A stretch of DNA of 64,000 nt, from positions 17,001,140 through 17,065,139 of the forward strand of contig NC_064623.1 in NCBI RefSeq assembly GCF_023898315.1, written 5' to 3'. Positions 1-11,715 of the stretch are shown piece by piece. Origin of the DNA: Schistocerca nitens (lineage: Eukaryota > Arthropoda > Insecta > Orthoptera > Acrididae). How positions within the stretch are numbered: the stretch's first letter is position 1; every line of letters starts with the position of its first letter. The notes beneath the pieces were generated by a model that was not told the DNA's origin, searched no databases, and worked only from the letters and a program-made list of their open reading frames with translations. The translations under genes and the position numbers were made by a program.

Positions 1-479
1 ACTGTCTAATTAGTAATAGTGAATATTATGGACTGTTACGTGCACTTGTTCAACATGATGGGTGCCACTAGGGGATGTTTAATTTGTGCTGATGAACTCT
101 GATGAACTGTCTAATTAGTGATAGTGAATATTATGGACTGTTATCTGCACTTGTTCAACATGATGGGTGCCACTAGGAGATGTTTAATTTCTGCTGATAA
201 ACTCTGATGAACTGTTTGATTAGTGATAGTGAATATTATGGACTGTTACCTGCAACTATTCAAGATTGCTGGGTGCCACTTGGAAATGTTTTAAGTTTTG
301 CTGATAAACTCTGATGAACTGTCTAATTAGTAATAGTGAATATTATGGACTGTTACGTGCACTTGTTCAACATGATGGGTGCCACTAGGAGATGTTTAAT
401 TTGTGCTGATGAACTCTGATGAACTGTCTAATTAGTGATAGTGAATATTATGGACTGTTACCTGCACCTGTTCAACATT
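1..479. repeat. Tandem array, ~105-bp unit
   Basis: About 4.5 direct copies of a unit that opens with ACTGTCTAATTAGTRATAGT, starting near 1, 106, 211, 318 and 423 (spacing 105-107 bp). Copies differ by scattered substitutions and a 2-bp length change, so the array is moderately old. The last copy runs into the 71-bp array. No gene is visible in it. Confidence 0.9.
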
Positions 480-950
480 ACTGGGTGCCACTGATGGACT
501 GCTTCTACTGAAATGATGTCACTTGTTGGTGTCTGCACCTGTTCAACATTGCTAGGTGCCACTGATGGACTGCTTCTACTGAAATTATGTCACTTGTTGG
601 TGTCTGCACCTGCTCAACATTGCTGGGTGCCACTGATGGAACTGCTTCTACTGAAATGATGTCACTTGTTGGTGTCTGCACCTGCTCAACATTACTGGGT
701 GCAACTGATGGGACTGCTTCTACTGAAATGATGTCACTTGTTGGTGTCTGCACCTGTTCAACATTGCTAGGTGCCACTGATGGACTGCTTCTGCTGAAAT
801 GATGTCACTTGTTGGTGTCTGCACCTGTTCAACATTACTGGGTGCCACTAATGGACTGCTTCTACTGAGATAATGTCACTTGTTGGTGTCTGCGCCTGCT
901 CGCCATTTTTGGGTGCCACTGTTGAAGCTGTTTAAATACTGCTGATGAAA
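480..950. repeat. Tandem array, 71-72-bp unit
   Basis: Direct repeats containing GTCACTTGTTGGTGTCTGC at about 518, 589, 661, 733, 804 and 875, a spacing of 71-72 bp. The unit shares GGTGCCACT and CTGCACCTGTTCAACATT with the 105-bp unit on its left, so one array probably arose from a rearranged unit of the other. Open frames across it are a by-product of the repeat. Confidence 0.9.
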
Positions 951-2059
951 TGTTATGAGACTGCTATTTGCAGCTGTTGACCATTGCTGGGTGCCACTGT
1001 TGGAACTGTGAACTACTCTGAGGAGTGCTACTTGTTTATTGAACTAATGACAAGACTTTATGTGAATATTTGTATAAACTGATTTTTTATGTGTTTACTG
1101 TTTATGAGATGTTATGAGACTCTTACCTGCACCTATTCGTCGTTGCTGACGCTATTGATTGAATTGTTTAACCACATGATACTTGTGTAAACTATTATGT
1201 AAAATCATATGTATGCAAGCATTTGTATTCCTTACTGTATTTTATATATTAGGTTATTGAAGGGTCAGTGCAAAGCCAAAATTTATTTAGTTATGTGATA
1301 TTGACTTATTAATATTACTTTTTAATTTTTGTCTGTATTTTTTGGACGAATTTGGTGGTATTTTCACCACCAATGCTGGCAAAAATACCATCGAATTCTA
1401 GCCCGTGGAGGAGGGGCATATGAAAGGTGGCTACACTGAGTCACAGCGCCAGAGATTGCGCCAAAGAGTTTTATTCAGCCGCCTCCACTGGCAGTGCTTG
1501 TTGAGATGTGGTAGTAGTTAGTTCTTGTCGAGAAGTCGTCGTGGAGAGTGTTTATTGAGAAGTGGGCAGTAGGAGTTCCGATGTAGCCGTGACTAGTTGT
1601 GAGCATGTTGTATGCAGTTGTTCTGATGGGCTAGACAGCCGATGCTGTTCGATTGCGGATGTTGTAATGATCAGAGTGTATGTTTCGTCAATATATATGA
1701 AGGTAATAATTTGTTTTTTATTATTTCAAATGTCCTAACTAACAATGTCTCTTGGTCACAGGTTCAGTCAACAAAGCATCTGGCTTGTGTTCATGTATTA
1801 GAGTGTAATTCTGGTTTTTATGTGCAATTATAGTATTTCTGTTTTTTTTAATTACTTCAGTGTAAATGGTGCCTAAAATACCTTGTCTTATTGAGGAAGA
1901 ACCGTGCCAGATGTGTACGTTGAATCACACTTCCACACACAGAACAGTTACACTTGTGTTTTGTTGTTCTGTAGTTTTTGTTTCGTAGCTTTTATAGTTG
2001 CTGGGGACTTAATTAATTAATTGTGTTAACGGAAGTTTTCTTTCATTCTTTGTTGTTAT
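951..2059. other. Unassigned AT-rich stretch with a strong hairpin
   Basis: I see no gene here. The only clear structure is a palindrome at 1348-1398. GAATTTGGTGGTATTTT is followed 16 bases later by its near-complement, and the loop itself contains CACCACCA, so two alternative hairpins can form. The sequence after 1400 is moderately GC-rich but has no recognisable coding content. Confidence 0.4.
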
Positions 2060-2190
2060 TCTATGCAGTCAGATTGCGTACTAATACTAGTCAGGGCCAA
2101 CTGGTTACGAGACTTCGTAGCCGGACATACAGCTACTAAAATTAAAATTATTTGCATTATGTTTAATTAAGCCCCCATGCACTGTACACT
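2060..2190 (-). repeat. Dispersed repeat, copy 1
   Basis: This stretch matches the reverse complement of 40385-40505. Both contain a GGGGGCTTAATTA motif, a TAGTAGCTGT-like stretch, and TACGAAGTCTCGTAACC followed by TTGGCCCTGACTA. Two copies 38 kb apart in opposite orientation make it a mobile repeat, possibly a transposon end. I cannot name the family. Confidence 0.6.
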
Positions 2191-2401
2191 TACATCACAT
2201 CTACCGATTTCAGTCCCATTCTTACAATTCCATCGTGCTGCGTCATTTTTTTGTGTTAGAATATACGTAATGACACTGACTGTAGTGATGTAACGCGGCA
2301 CAAGTGAACCAGATTACAGGCTATAAAGCATATGCCAACGACCTCAGTTAGATTTTCGTACCACACTTGGTGTAAGGCTCAACCGACCCTCTAATTACAT
2401 A

Positions 2402-3345
2402 CAGTGAGTTGACAAAAGACATTGGGTAACTCCTAATATCGTGTCGGGCCTCTTTTCACGCGGAGTAGTGCCCCAACTCGACGTGGCATGGACTCATCAT
2501 GTCGTTGGAAGTCTCTTCCAGAAATATTGAGCCATGTTGCCTTTATAGCCGTCCGTAATTCAGAAAGAGTCGACGATGCAGGATTTTGTGCACAAATTGA
2601 CCTCTCAGTTATGTCCCATAAATGTCCGATGGGATTCATGTAGGGCGATCTCAGTGGCCAAATCATCCTCTCGAATTGTTCAGAATGTTCTTCAAACCAA
2701 CCGCAAACAACTGTGGACCAGTGACATAACGCATTTTCATCTATAAAAATTCCGTGGTTGTTTTTTGAAGTCCATGTATGGGTGCAAATGGTCTCCAGGT
2801 AGCCGAACTTAACCATTTCCAGTCAATGATCGGTTGAGTTGCACCGAGGGACCCGGTCCATTCCATGTAAACATAAGCCACACCATTAGGCAGCCACCAC
2901 CAACTTGCGCAGCACCTTGTTGACGACCTGGCTCCATGCCTTCGTGGGGTGTGCGCCACACTCGAGCCCTACCACCAGCTCAGACCAGCTGAAAGCGGGA
3001 TGCAACAGACTGGCCACAGTTTCCCAGTCGTTCAGAGACCAACCGATGCGGTCACGAGCTGAGGAGAGGCGCCGTAGGCGATGTGCTGTTAGCAAAAGCA
3101 CTCTTTACAGTTGTCTGCTGCCACAGCCCATCAACGCCAGTTTCATCGCAGTGTCCTTGCGGATACATTCGCCGTACGTCTCTCATTGATTTCTGTCGTT
3201 ATTTCGCGCAGTATTGCTTGTCTGTCAGCACTGACAACCTTACGCAAAGCCCACTACTCTCGGTCGTTAAGCGAAGGCCATCGGCCACTGCGTTGCCTTT
3301 GTGAGAGGTAATGCCTGAAATTTGGGATTCTCAGCACTCTGTTGA
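2402..3345 (-). mobile_element. Tc1-like transposon remnant, 5' truncated
   Basis: The left end starts CAGTGAGTTGACAAAAG after a TA target dinucleotide. Reading leftward, the pieces resemble the paired helix-turn-helix of Tc1 transposases (SADRQAILREITTEINER near 3250), then the DDE domain, ending in RGPTRY-stop at 2433. In the final catalytic block the usual SPDLNPIEHLWD reads SPYMNPIGHLWD, so the catalytic Glu is Gly. Several frameshifts separate the pieces. No right terminal repeat is visible. It is an inactive copy. Confidence 0.75.
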
Positions 3346-3460
3346 CACTGTGGATCTCGGAGTACTAAGGCAACGGCTTACGAGAAGTGGCAAATCCGGG
3401 TTCGAGTCCTGATCTGGTACAAAATTTCAACTTAACGCCATTGCATTACCACAATGTGCT
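3346..3460 (+). repeat. Possible degenerate tRNA-derived SINE
   Basis: A B-box-like GGGTTCGAGTCC at about 3407 is followed by a short tail of the kind seen in tRNA-derived SINEs. The A box is not convincing and no target duplication was found. It lies just upstream of the NACHT exon, in what I infer to be an intron. The following 260 bases are a pyrimidine-rich, unassigned intron end. Confidence 0.3.
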
Positions 3461-3720
3461 GTGCAGGTAGCCGGAATGCTTTCCAACTCAACCTTTCTCT
3501 TTCCTTCTCTTTCCCCTTCCTACGTTTGATGTTTACACGTATGTACCAGCTGTACCATCACGAGTGATGTCTGTTCTGTCAGACATGTCCAACGGAGTAA
3601 ACACAACTCAGATACATATAGTGTTGAGATGTTATAAAATATTATTTTAACCAATCAGGTTCTAGAAGAAACCAAATTGGTAACAAGAGCAGATGTATCA
3701 TACTATCCCTTTTCTTGCAG

Positions 3721-6078
3721 GTTCTTGTTGACGATGCGGAACACAGCTACGACACTCTACTTCGCATGCGGCAACTGGTTGGACCCAAGCGCCGCCTGGT
3801 CATAATATCGTACAAGGGGGATGACTCGTTTCTGGATACTTGCAAATCAGGCGATATTTGTGAAGACAGCTGGAAGGAGCTCATAGCTGTCACCATCAAA
3901 CTGAATAGTGAACAACATGTATGCTGCCTCGAAGATCTCTGTGACACTGCAAGTCTTAAGGCGATGCTGGATGGGAAACCTGAAGCATTGGTTGCTCTAT
4001 CGCAGCTGTCAGACCCTGTGAGGATGGGACAAGACTTGGACCCACTACCGGTGAAACACATTTCCAGACAGCTCACATTTCGGATGCGTGTCAGGGAAGA
4101 ATTTTTCTCGTGCCTTGGAGACAAGGATGTGTGCATCACGGATGAAATGTCCTACAGGCTCTTGACCAACAGTTCAGTTGTGGAGAATACTGTCAACTTT
4201 GAAGAGCTTGATAATTACCTCAGTGCTTCGTACGTAGTTTGGCCTCTCCTTGTCGTTGCTAACAACATCGATCGTTCTGCAGTTCAGATGATATGCAGTA
4301 AACATACAGACATACTTGTGTATGTTTTAAGTTATGTAAATGACGGATGGGAAATTCTGTTCCTGCATAGAGGTAGTGCGAAAATTCGACCGTACATTGA
4401 AGAGGAATCGAGAAGCCAATTGCAAACTGTGAATGGCTTGAGAAATCAAGATGTCGTTGAAGGGAAACCAGGTGTAGGGAAATCTACTATGTTGCTGGAT
4501 ATGGCCAGCCAGCTAAAACGCCAGTATCCTTCATGGTGGATCTTGAGAATCGATTTATTGAAGTATTCGAAAGTCTTTGACAGTTGTCACAGCGGAGTCG
4601 AAGCCAGTAAGAATATCTTGTTTGGAGTGGTGTACAACGAGGGAAACCTGGGCGTACTGGAACACTCACTTCTTCAGCACTGCCTGCTGGAGTATCCCCG
4701 TATCATCTGCATGGTGGACGGCTTCGATGAGATCTGCCCGGATTACGGGGACAAGTGCTTACAGGCTCTGCAGGAGTTAGCTCCACGCCGGGGAAAGCTG
4801 CTGGTGACGACTCGACCATCTGTGACGGGCCGCCTCGAGAGTGCCCTGGGAGTTCTGGCACACTCGCTGCCTGCATTCAGCGAAGACCAACTTCGCGATT
4901 TCCACGGGTGGTCCCGGTCAGAGACAGGCCTTACTAATGTGGTTAGGGACCTGCTAAAGATTCCTTTGCTCTCAAGAATGTATGCAGAATCATTGGAGAG
5001 TGGAATTGTGGTACATGACATTGTGAGCCTGTATGAAGCTTTTTTTGAAAGGAAATTCAGAAGAGTGTTTGAAGAGAAGTGGTGTGATAGTTTATCTGAA
5101 GCTGGGAAGAAGGAAAAGGTCGAGAGGGAACGCCGAGAGCACGAGAAACAGTTGGGGTTTCTTGCGATGTCAGACTTGCTTCCCAATTTGGAGGTACCCC
5201 GCCCTGCACAGTTCTCTTCCACGGATAGAGACGAGCTCGTGAAGACTGGTATCGTTTACCAATTCATTGACGACAAGCCAGTTTTCGTACATAGGACCTT
5301 TGCCGAGTACTTCTTAGCCAAGTTGTGCCTTTATGACAATACAGACGGCCTGCGTAATCGTCTGTACTGCAAAGGTCTTTCTGACAGTGGGCTGGAGTTC
5401 TTTGTCGAGTCTTTCGATCGAATGGCGAGTAGGGGCCGACCCCTCCTGATGGCCGTGGTGAATGGCAGTGAGAGTGAGGTAAAATCGCTGCTAGAAAAGG
5501 GAGCGGACCCTGCAGAGGAGGATGTGGTGGGACGCAACTCACTGCATCTGGTACCGGCGTACAGTCGTGACTCTTCACTGCTGCGGCTGCTTGTGGAACG
5601 ACTGGAGATGATGGGGGTGGCATCAGTGCCAGCAGAAGTGGCACGGGAGGCAGTGGAGGTGGAAGCAGTGTCAGAGGTGGATGAGGCGGCGAGGTCGGTC
5701 GAGAAAGGGAGGACCGCAGGAGCCGGATGGGAGGCGGGTGACTCGCAGTTGGCGGACGCTTCAGGGACAGGGGTTGTCGAGGATGCGGTGTCGGTGGCGA
5801 TGGGTGCGGAGGACGGGCTGCTGCACTGGACGCCACTGCGCTACGCCGCGGAGCGCCGGCGCTGGAGGGCAGTGGCTGCGCTTCTGGAGATGGGCGCCAA
5901 GCTGCATCACCTGGGAGACTTCCAGCGCGGCCTGCACACACCTGAGGAGCTGTGGCGTGTTTACAAAGAAAGTGGATACAGAGCACTGTCCGATCACGTA
6001 CTTGGCAAGACTGAGTCGGAGTGGAGTTCGGAAATAGTTGAACAGCCAGCCGAAAACAAGAGGTGTTCAGAGATAAAG
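3721..6078 (+). CDS. NACHT NTPase exon of an NLR-like NACHT-ankyrin gene
   Basis: The exon opens directly after a pyrimidine-rich splice acceptor (CTTTTCTTGCAG, AG at 3719-3720) and has no usable ATG, so earlier exons lie upstream. It is open for exactly 786 codons and ends at a perfect donor (AAAG/GTAAGG), both junctions being phase 0. Residues 1-245 are an unfamiliar N-terminal region. A Walker A motif GKPGVGKST is at about residue 248 and a Walker B-like VDGFDE at 332-337, then TTRPS near 362, typical of NACHT/STAND ATPases. Ankyrin-like repeats follow at 572-640 and 702-735, separated by an acidic low-complexity linker. Such proteins usually act as nucleotide-dependent oligomerising switches, often in innate immunity; that role here is inference. 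The exon is intact. Its continuation is the ankyrin exon at 30225. Confidence 0.85.
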
Positions 6079-6655
6079 GTAAGGTACACATATTTACTTT
6101 TTTGCATTAAAACAGAACTTATTCCACAAACTCCTAAGTGAAGTATCGGGAAAGTGGGGGAAATAAACCATATTTATGAGCAGTTATATCTGTATCCGCA
6201 TTTACGTGCATCCGAAGACCTTGGTAGAAGACTCACATGTTTAGGGTTCCTTCTCACTGCAGTAGCATGTGGAGCGCGGAGGAATGACTGCTTAAACGCT
6301 TCTGGGAATGCTGTAATTGCCTTTAAGATCGATACATAAGGGATACACAGGAAGCTGAATACCATCTCTCGATTCTTCACTTTATACTGTGTGATAATTT
6401 GCGGCCCTTTTCAAGAGCCTGCCAAATCAGTTTTTTCAGCATCTCCACGATGCTGTCCTAAGAGTCAAACAAACCTGCGGTTATTGGTTCCCCTATGCTT
6501 TCTATGCGTTCAATAAACCCAGTTACTGCTATCTCGTGTGGGTTCCACACAAGTGAGCAGTATTCTAAGAGGACCCGAATGATTTGTAAGCAGTCTCCAT
6601 TGTAGACTGCCAGCATTTTCCGACAGTCCTGCCAACGAATCTATGACTGATTCTA

Positions 6656-7971
6656 CAAAGGGCGTTCAAAAAGTTGTGGACAGTAGTCTCTAATTTTTTT
6701 TATTTTTTTGCAAGAGGAGAATGAAATGTTTGTGAACATACTTGGAACATACACTGAGTCTACTCAGTGTAGGGTCCATCAGCTGTGACTCACCTGGCCC
6801 AACGTTCTTCCATGATGTAAATGCACTTTGGTAAAATTCTGGGGATTGAGTTCTACACCATCGCTTGACACAGGAAATAAGGTCTTTCTCACTATCAAAT
6901 GTTTTACCGCGCAGGTGGGCATTCAGACGACCAAGAAGGTAAAAATCAGATGGAGCCAAGTCTGGACTGTAGGGAGGATGAGGAACAATTTTCCAACCCA
7001 CTTTCTTGATTTTCTCCTGCGTCATAAGGGCTGTACGGGGCTTGGCATTGTCATGGTGTACTCTGATGAGCTGACCCTGAAGCTGTGGTGTGTGGGTCTT
7101 GATGGCACGTTGCACTTTGTCCAGTGACAAACAGTAATGGTCCTTGTTAATTGTGGAGCCAGGTTCCAAAAAGTCAATGAAAATGACACCACACTGATCC
7201 CAGAAGAAGGAGGCCATCACCTTTCTGCACGCTGTTCGTGAAAGTCTTGGTTTCTTCTTCTGAGGGGAAGCTGGATGACGCCACTCCATGGATTGGGTTT
7301 TGCTCTCAGGTTTGGACAAAAACAACCATTTTTCATCCTGGGTAGTGACGCTGTCAAAACACTATTTCCACTGTTCAGTAAAGCTCTTCATGAGACCATC
7401 GCACACATTCTTCCTCATCGTTTTCACTTCTATTGTCAATAATCTAGGCACCCAACGTACACAGATTTTTCTGTACCCTAGTGACTGTACCAGTGATACC
7501 ACACTACCCAATGACAAACGAGTCATTTCAGCAAGATGTCGTGTCGTCACACATACGTCATTTTGGGTGATTTGATCAATGGTCTCATTATTCAAATCGC
7601 TCACTACCATCGATGGTCTGCCACATCGTGTATTGTCCAGTAGAGAGAAATCACCTTCTTTAAATCTCTGTAACCACCGTTGGATAGTGCTGCGATGCAC
7701 TGTGTCCTCTCCATAAACAGGGAGCAACTTCCTGTGAATCGATGTGGCTGAGTCATAGCCGGTCTTGAAGAGGAACTCCATCACCGAACGTTGTTGCAAC
7801 CTGACATCTACTTCACGGTCCATTATGGCTCGCCTGTAAATAAGAGAAAATACTTTTATACACCAACTTGTAGCTAAATGTTCCAAGTGTGTTCAAAAAA
7901 AATTTCATTCTCCTCCTGCAAGAAATAAAAAAATCAGAGTCGACTGTGCAACACTTTTTGAGCGCCCTTTG
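6656..7971 (-). mobile_element. Mariner transposon, near complete
   Basis: The element is 1,316 bp, the usual mariner length, flanked by TA at 6654-6655 and 7972-7973. Its ends are inverted repeats of about 30 bp starting CAAAGGGCGTTCAAAAAGT (left) and CAAAGGGCGCTCAAAAAGT (right, complement). It has inserted into a LINE fragment in the opposite sense to the host gene. The transposase is described separately. Confidence 0.92.
6690..7823 (-). pseudogene. Mariner transposase with one in-frame stop
   Basis: I start at the ATG of MDREVDVRLQQRSVMEFL, which matches mariner N-termini. The N-terminal half has two helix-turn-helix units. The catalytic triad is visible as TQDEKW, HHDNAKPRT and YSPDLAPSDFYLLG; I count 34 residues between the second and third Asp, the mariner D,D34D signature. 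One TAG interrupts the frame at 7362-7364, between TEQWK and CFDSV; otherwise the reading is continuous in a single frame. It is thus one nonsense change from an open frame, suggesting fairly recent activity. Confidence 0.88.
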
Positions 7972-8300
7972 TATGTCATCATTCCGTTTCATATCCTTAC
8001 AAAGTGTTATAGCTACGTATTTGTACGGGTTTGCTGATTCGAATTATTACTCATTGATATGGTAGTCATAGGCTATTAGTTTTATACCTTTTGTGAATTG
8101 CACAGTTTTACATTTCTCGAAATTTAAAAGAAGATGCCAAGATCTACACCATCTTGAGATTGTATCAAGATGTGACTCGATATCTGTGCAGCATTTTTCA
8201 GACAGTACTTATAGATGAATGCATCATCTGAAAAGTGCCTGAGGATATTAACCCTAGTAATACCATTTTCAATAACCCACATTACGGAGGGGGGGGGACT

Positions 8301-9037
8301 TATGCCCACCCTAAAAAATAAAAAAAAACAAAACACATTGATTGTTCTTGAATTATGTTAACAACATACTTTTTAAAGAGGTACGGATGTGGGAGTAGGA
8401 TCCAGAGGCTGTAAATAACTTTTAGCAGACTCTCAGCAAAATCAATATACTGTACTTTCAATAATGTGTACTACCAAATTTATGAGTCCACACAAAATTT
8501 GAGAAATGCAGATTTCGTCCGTTGTTGTCGACTTTTACTCTCAACGTATTTTTCAAACAGATATGGATGTGTAATTTAGGTCCTGAGCCTGGAAATACTG
8601 AATGTGACATTCATTGGGATATAGACATATACTACTGACACTTAAATTTTTGATTTAAGTGAACAGAAAAATTTAAAACGTACGGAATATGATATAAAAA
8701 TTCATTAAAAACAATAATAATTTTTTTTCAAAATTTTCAAATACAAAATAACTGGCTGGATTACAATATATTCAAAAGAGGGGCACAGAGTACCCTGCCT
8801 GCTCTGGCTTGTCTGCCAGATCACTGAAGAGGAAGATGACCAACGAAGGTCTCAACACGTGTTCCTGGAGCACACCTGGCTACTTCTATCACTGTCGATG
8901 ACTCCCTATTCCAAATAACGTGCTGCGCCCTCCCCACGAAGAAAGCCGCATTAATGGTCAGAAATATCGTTCGACACCCCCATACGCTCATACTTTTGTT
9001 AATAAACCTTGTTGTAGTACTGAGTCGAATGCTTTTC
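8301..9037. other. Unassigned AT-rich intron sequence
   Basis: No coding signal or repeat boundary was recognised. Short homopolymer runs (G8 near 8289, A runs near 8320) are the only features noted. It may be older LINE sequence that can no longer be read. Confidence 0.3.
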
Positions 9038-9359
9038 GTAACTAAAGAAGTACTATTTACTATAAAAAACAGTCTTGATCACGATTTATTTATCAAGGTG
9101 ACCGGTTTCGACCACTACCGTGGTCATCTTCTGACCATTGAGTAGGAACCTCTTTCTGTTGGAAAATCACCACTGAGTAGTGATTCTCCAACAGAAAGAG
9201 GTTCCTACTCAATGGTCTGAAGATGACCACGGTAGTGGTCGAAACCGGTCACCTTGATAAATAAATCGTGATCAAGACTGTTTTTAATAGTAAATATTTG
9301 TAAGACATTGATCACTGCCTCTCCCATAATGTATTCAAAAGTAATTAAAGAAGTACTAT
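9038..9359. mobile_element. Hairpin retroelement unit with 19-bp target duplication
   Basis: Arms at 9053-9172 and 9178-9296 are near-perfect inverted repeats of about 118 bp, followed by a 44-bp tail. The whole is flanked by GTAAYTAAAGAAGTACTAT at 9038-9056 and 9341-9359 (one mismatch). The right arm carries CTGAAGA (9217-9223), a 6-bp stem with a GGTA loop, then GAAAC (9241-9245), the layout of a hammerhead ribozyme core. Inverted ends, long target duplication and hammerhead motifs are features described for Penelope-like elements. No reverse transcriptase is present, so this is a short non-autonomous unit. Confidence 0.6.
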
Positions 9360-10185
9360 ATCCACCTGATCGATATATGTAAGGAGAGTGCGAGTTGAGT
9401 TTCGCACGATCGGCGTTTTCGGAATCCATGCCATAGAAAGACACTGTACCGCCAAGTATTCTATGTAAAAAAAAGTGCTAATAAGAATTGCGTTATGCAA
9501 ATTGTTCTAAGCCTTCCGGCTCAAAATTGAATAGGGGTGGCGGGCACCAAACAGAGTTCTCTTGACAGAAGAAATGGATGGAACAAAATGAATATTTGGT
9601 ATTGTATTGACGTAAACTAGTTACACCGGGTAGCAACAACTTAAGCCCATGGTGGCAGCTGTAAGTGGATGCCGCCAGTACTGTTACATACATTACAACT
9701 GGCCATTGCCGCACAGTGTGAAAAGCAGTTACTTTTCAGTTTCAGCTGGGGTTTCGTGTGTTTTCATTTAACATTACAGAAAAAAAATGTGTGGGACTAG
9801 GATTCAGCACTCATGTGGAACGAGAAACGTCATTCCCTTCCAATCCAACGAAGACTGTGTCCGTCGCTTAGACATTAACATAGAAGTAGGGTGGTGTAGC
9901 CTCCTGGTGAGACCACATCCTCTCCGTCCTCTCATGCATTACAACAGCTACGGCAGTACATCTCAGATAAACAGAAGGTAATATGCCTCTGACAAAGAGA
10001 GCGGCAGCTAGTAAGGTCCTATTAGCTAGTGTTGTAGAATTGTAGCGAACAAGCCATCCTAAGCCATAGACATACTTTTTTGAACGCCACGATTTGGTGG
10101 TATGCAATGATGCGATACACTCTACCGCAAAAAAAAAAAAAGACTCACCATGAACGAATTACGCAATGAGATGAAAATTGGTAAG
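9360..10185. other. Unassigned intron sequence
   Basis: No gene, repeat boundary or RNA was recognised. The open frames here are short, lack homology I can name, and have no supporting splice context. Confidence 0.3.
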
Positions 10186-10200
10186 TGTGATGTACATATA

Positions 10201-10784
10201 CAGACAAACAAATGATTACAATTCCAGAAAAACTGTATGATTTACCCTATAGAAAGAGATTCACAAACTGAGCAAGCCAATAGCGCATTGTTCCACCTGT
10301 GGCCCTTATGGGACCAGTAATTCGGCTTGGCATTGATTGACAGAGTTGTTGGATGTCTGCTGGGGGGATATAGTACCAAATTCTGTCGAGTTGGCGCATT
10401 ATATCGTTAAAATCCCGAGCTGGTTGGAGGTATCTGCCCATAATGCTTCAGATGTTCTCAATTGGGGAGAGATCTGGAGACCTCGCTGGCCAAGGTAGGG
10501 TTTTGGTAGCGTGAAGACAAGCAGTAGAAACTATGGCCGTGTGCAAATGGGTATTATGTCCCTGAAATGTAAGCCAAGGATGGCTTGCCCTGAAGGGCAA
10601 CAAAATGGGGCGTAGAATATTGTCGACGTACTGCTGTGCTGCAGATGTAGCGAGGATGACAACCAAAGGGGTCCTGCCACGAAAATAAATGGCACCCCAG
10701 ACCATCACTGCTGGTTGTTGGGACGGTATGGCGGGCGACAGTAGAGTTGGTATCCCACCACTTTCCAAGACATGTCCAGACACG
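10201..10784 (-). mobile_element. Tc1-like 3' half, left arm of an inverted pair
   Basis: It encodes the C-terminal half of a Tc1 transposase on the minus strand, including MVWGAI, LPWPARSPDLSPIENI and a C-terminal block ending near 10255. The outer end CAGACAAACAAATGATTACA follows TA at 10199-10200. The same sequence recurs inverted at 11038-11696. The right edge is the SINE insertion. Stops separate the pieces, so it is not functional. Confidence 0.8.
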
Positions 10785-11037
10785 CGATGATGATGATTAT
10801 TATGATGATGATTATGATGTTTGGTTTGTGGGGCGCTCAACTGCGCGGTTATCAGCGCCCGTACAAATTCCCAACCTTGCTCAGTCCAGTGTCGCCACTT
10901 TCATGAATGATGAAATGATGAGGACAACACAAACACCCAGTCATCTCGAGGCAGGTGAAAAACCCTGATCCCGCCGGGAATCAAACCCGGGATCCGTGCT
11001 CAGGAACCGAGAACGCGACCGCGAGACCACGACCTGC
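10785..11037 (-). mobile_element. tRNA-derived SINE with (ATC)n tail
   Basis: On the minus strand the head contains GGTCGCGTTCTCGGTTCC and a B box GGGTTTGATTCCCGG, then a body reading CTGGGTGTTTGTGTTGTCC, and ends in an ATCATCATC-type tail (10785-10812). It is flanked by TGTCCAGACACG (10773-10784) and TGTCCAGATACG (11038-11049), a 12-bp target duplication with one mismatch. It sits exactly between the two inverted Tc1 halves. Confidence 0.85.
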
Positions 11038-11696
11038 TGTCCAGATACGTGTTTGGCCTTGAATATCATTCACTGGAGTAGAATTGTCTTCAGTGATGAG
11101 CCCCGCTTCGAACTGAGCCCCGATGACCAGTGAAGACTTGTCTGGAGACGCTCCGGACAGCGATGGGACACACTCTGACTCTCGCCTGACAACCAGGTGT
11201 GATGGTCTGGGGTGCCATTTCATTCTTTCACATAATGACCCCTTTGGTTGTCGACCACGGCACCCTTACAGGACAGAGGTACGTCGACACATGTTTCGTT
11301 GCCCTTCAAGGCAAGGCACTCTTGGCTTATATTTCAGAGGGATAATGCCCACCTGAACACGCCGAGAGTTTCTACTGACTGTCTTCACGCTTGCCAAAAC
11401 CTACCTTCGCCTGCAACGGCTCCAGATGTCTCCCCAATTTATAAAGTTTGAAGTACTATGTGTAGCGCCCTAGAACCAGCTCGGGATTTTAACGATGTAA
11501 CGCGCCATCTGCAGACTTTGGCACGACATTCCTCAGGAGAACATCCAACAATTCTATCAATCAGTGCCAAGCCGAATAACTGGTTGCATAAGGGCCAGAG
11601 GTGGACCAATGCGTTGTCAACTTGCTCGATTTGTGAACCTCTTTCTCTTAAATAGATCAGCCAAATTTTCTGAAATTGTAATCATTTGATTGCCTG
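11038..11696 (+). mobile_element. Tc1-like 3' half, right arm of an inverted pair
   Basis: It encodes the same transposase family as 10201-10784 on the plus strand, and reaches slightly further toward the N-terminus (SRIVFSDEPRFELSPDD near 11080, containing the first catalytic Asp). The outer end is the complement of CAGGCAATCAAATGATTACA and is followed by TA at 11697-11698. Flanking bases outside both arms (GATGTACATATA and TACATGTACATC) are also complementary. Multiple stops make it inactive. Confidence 0.8.
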
Positions 11697-11715
11697 TACA
11701 TGTACATCACATCTA

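Larger units (their letters stand above)
6150..8300 (-). mobile_element. CR1/Jockey-type LINE fragment, split by a mariner
   Basis: Reading leftward from about 8300, fragments resemble the reverse transcriptase active-site block (HFSDDAFIYKY, the usual FADDAVIY) followed by thumb sequence. After the mariner at 6656-7971 the reading resumes with sequence resembling the C-terminal part of such LINEs (LLEYCSLVWNPHE-like, near 6560). Several stops and frameshifts are present. The mariner sits at a TA, so the two flanks were once contiguous. Clade assignment is tentative. Confidence 0.5.

Noticed and set aside
505-802. Open frames with a repeating peptide in the 71-bp array
   Set aside because: They are a direct consequence of a near-multiple-of-three tandem repeat and have no gene context.
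5264-6091. A 275-codon minus-strand open frame rich in Pro and Ser
   Set aside because: It lies antisense to the NACHT exon and reflects its GC-rich composition; no start context or family resemblance.
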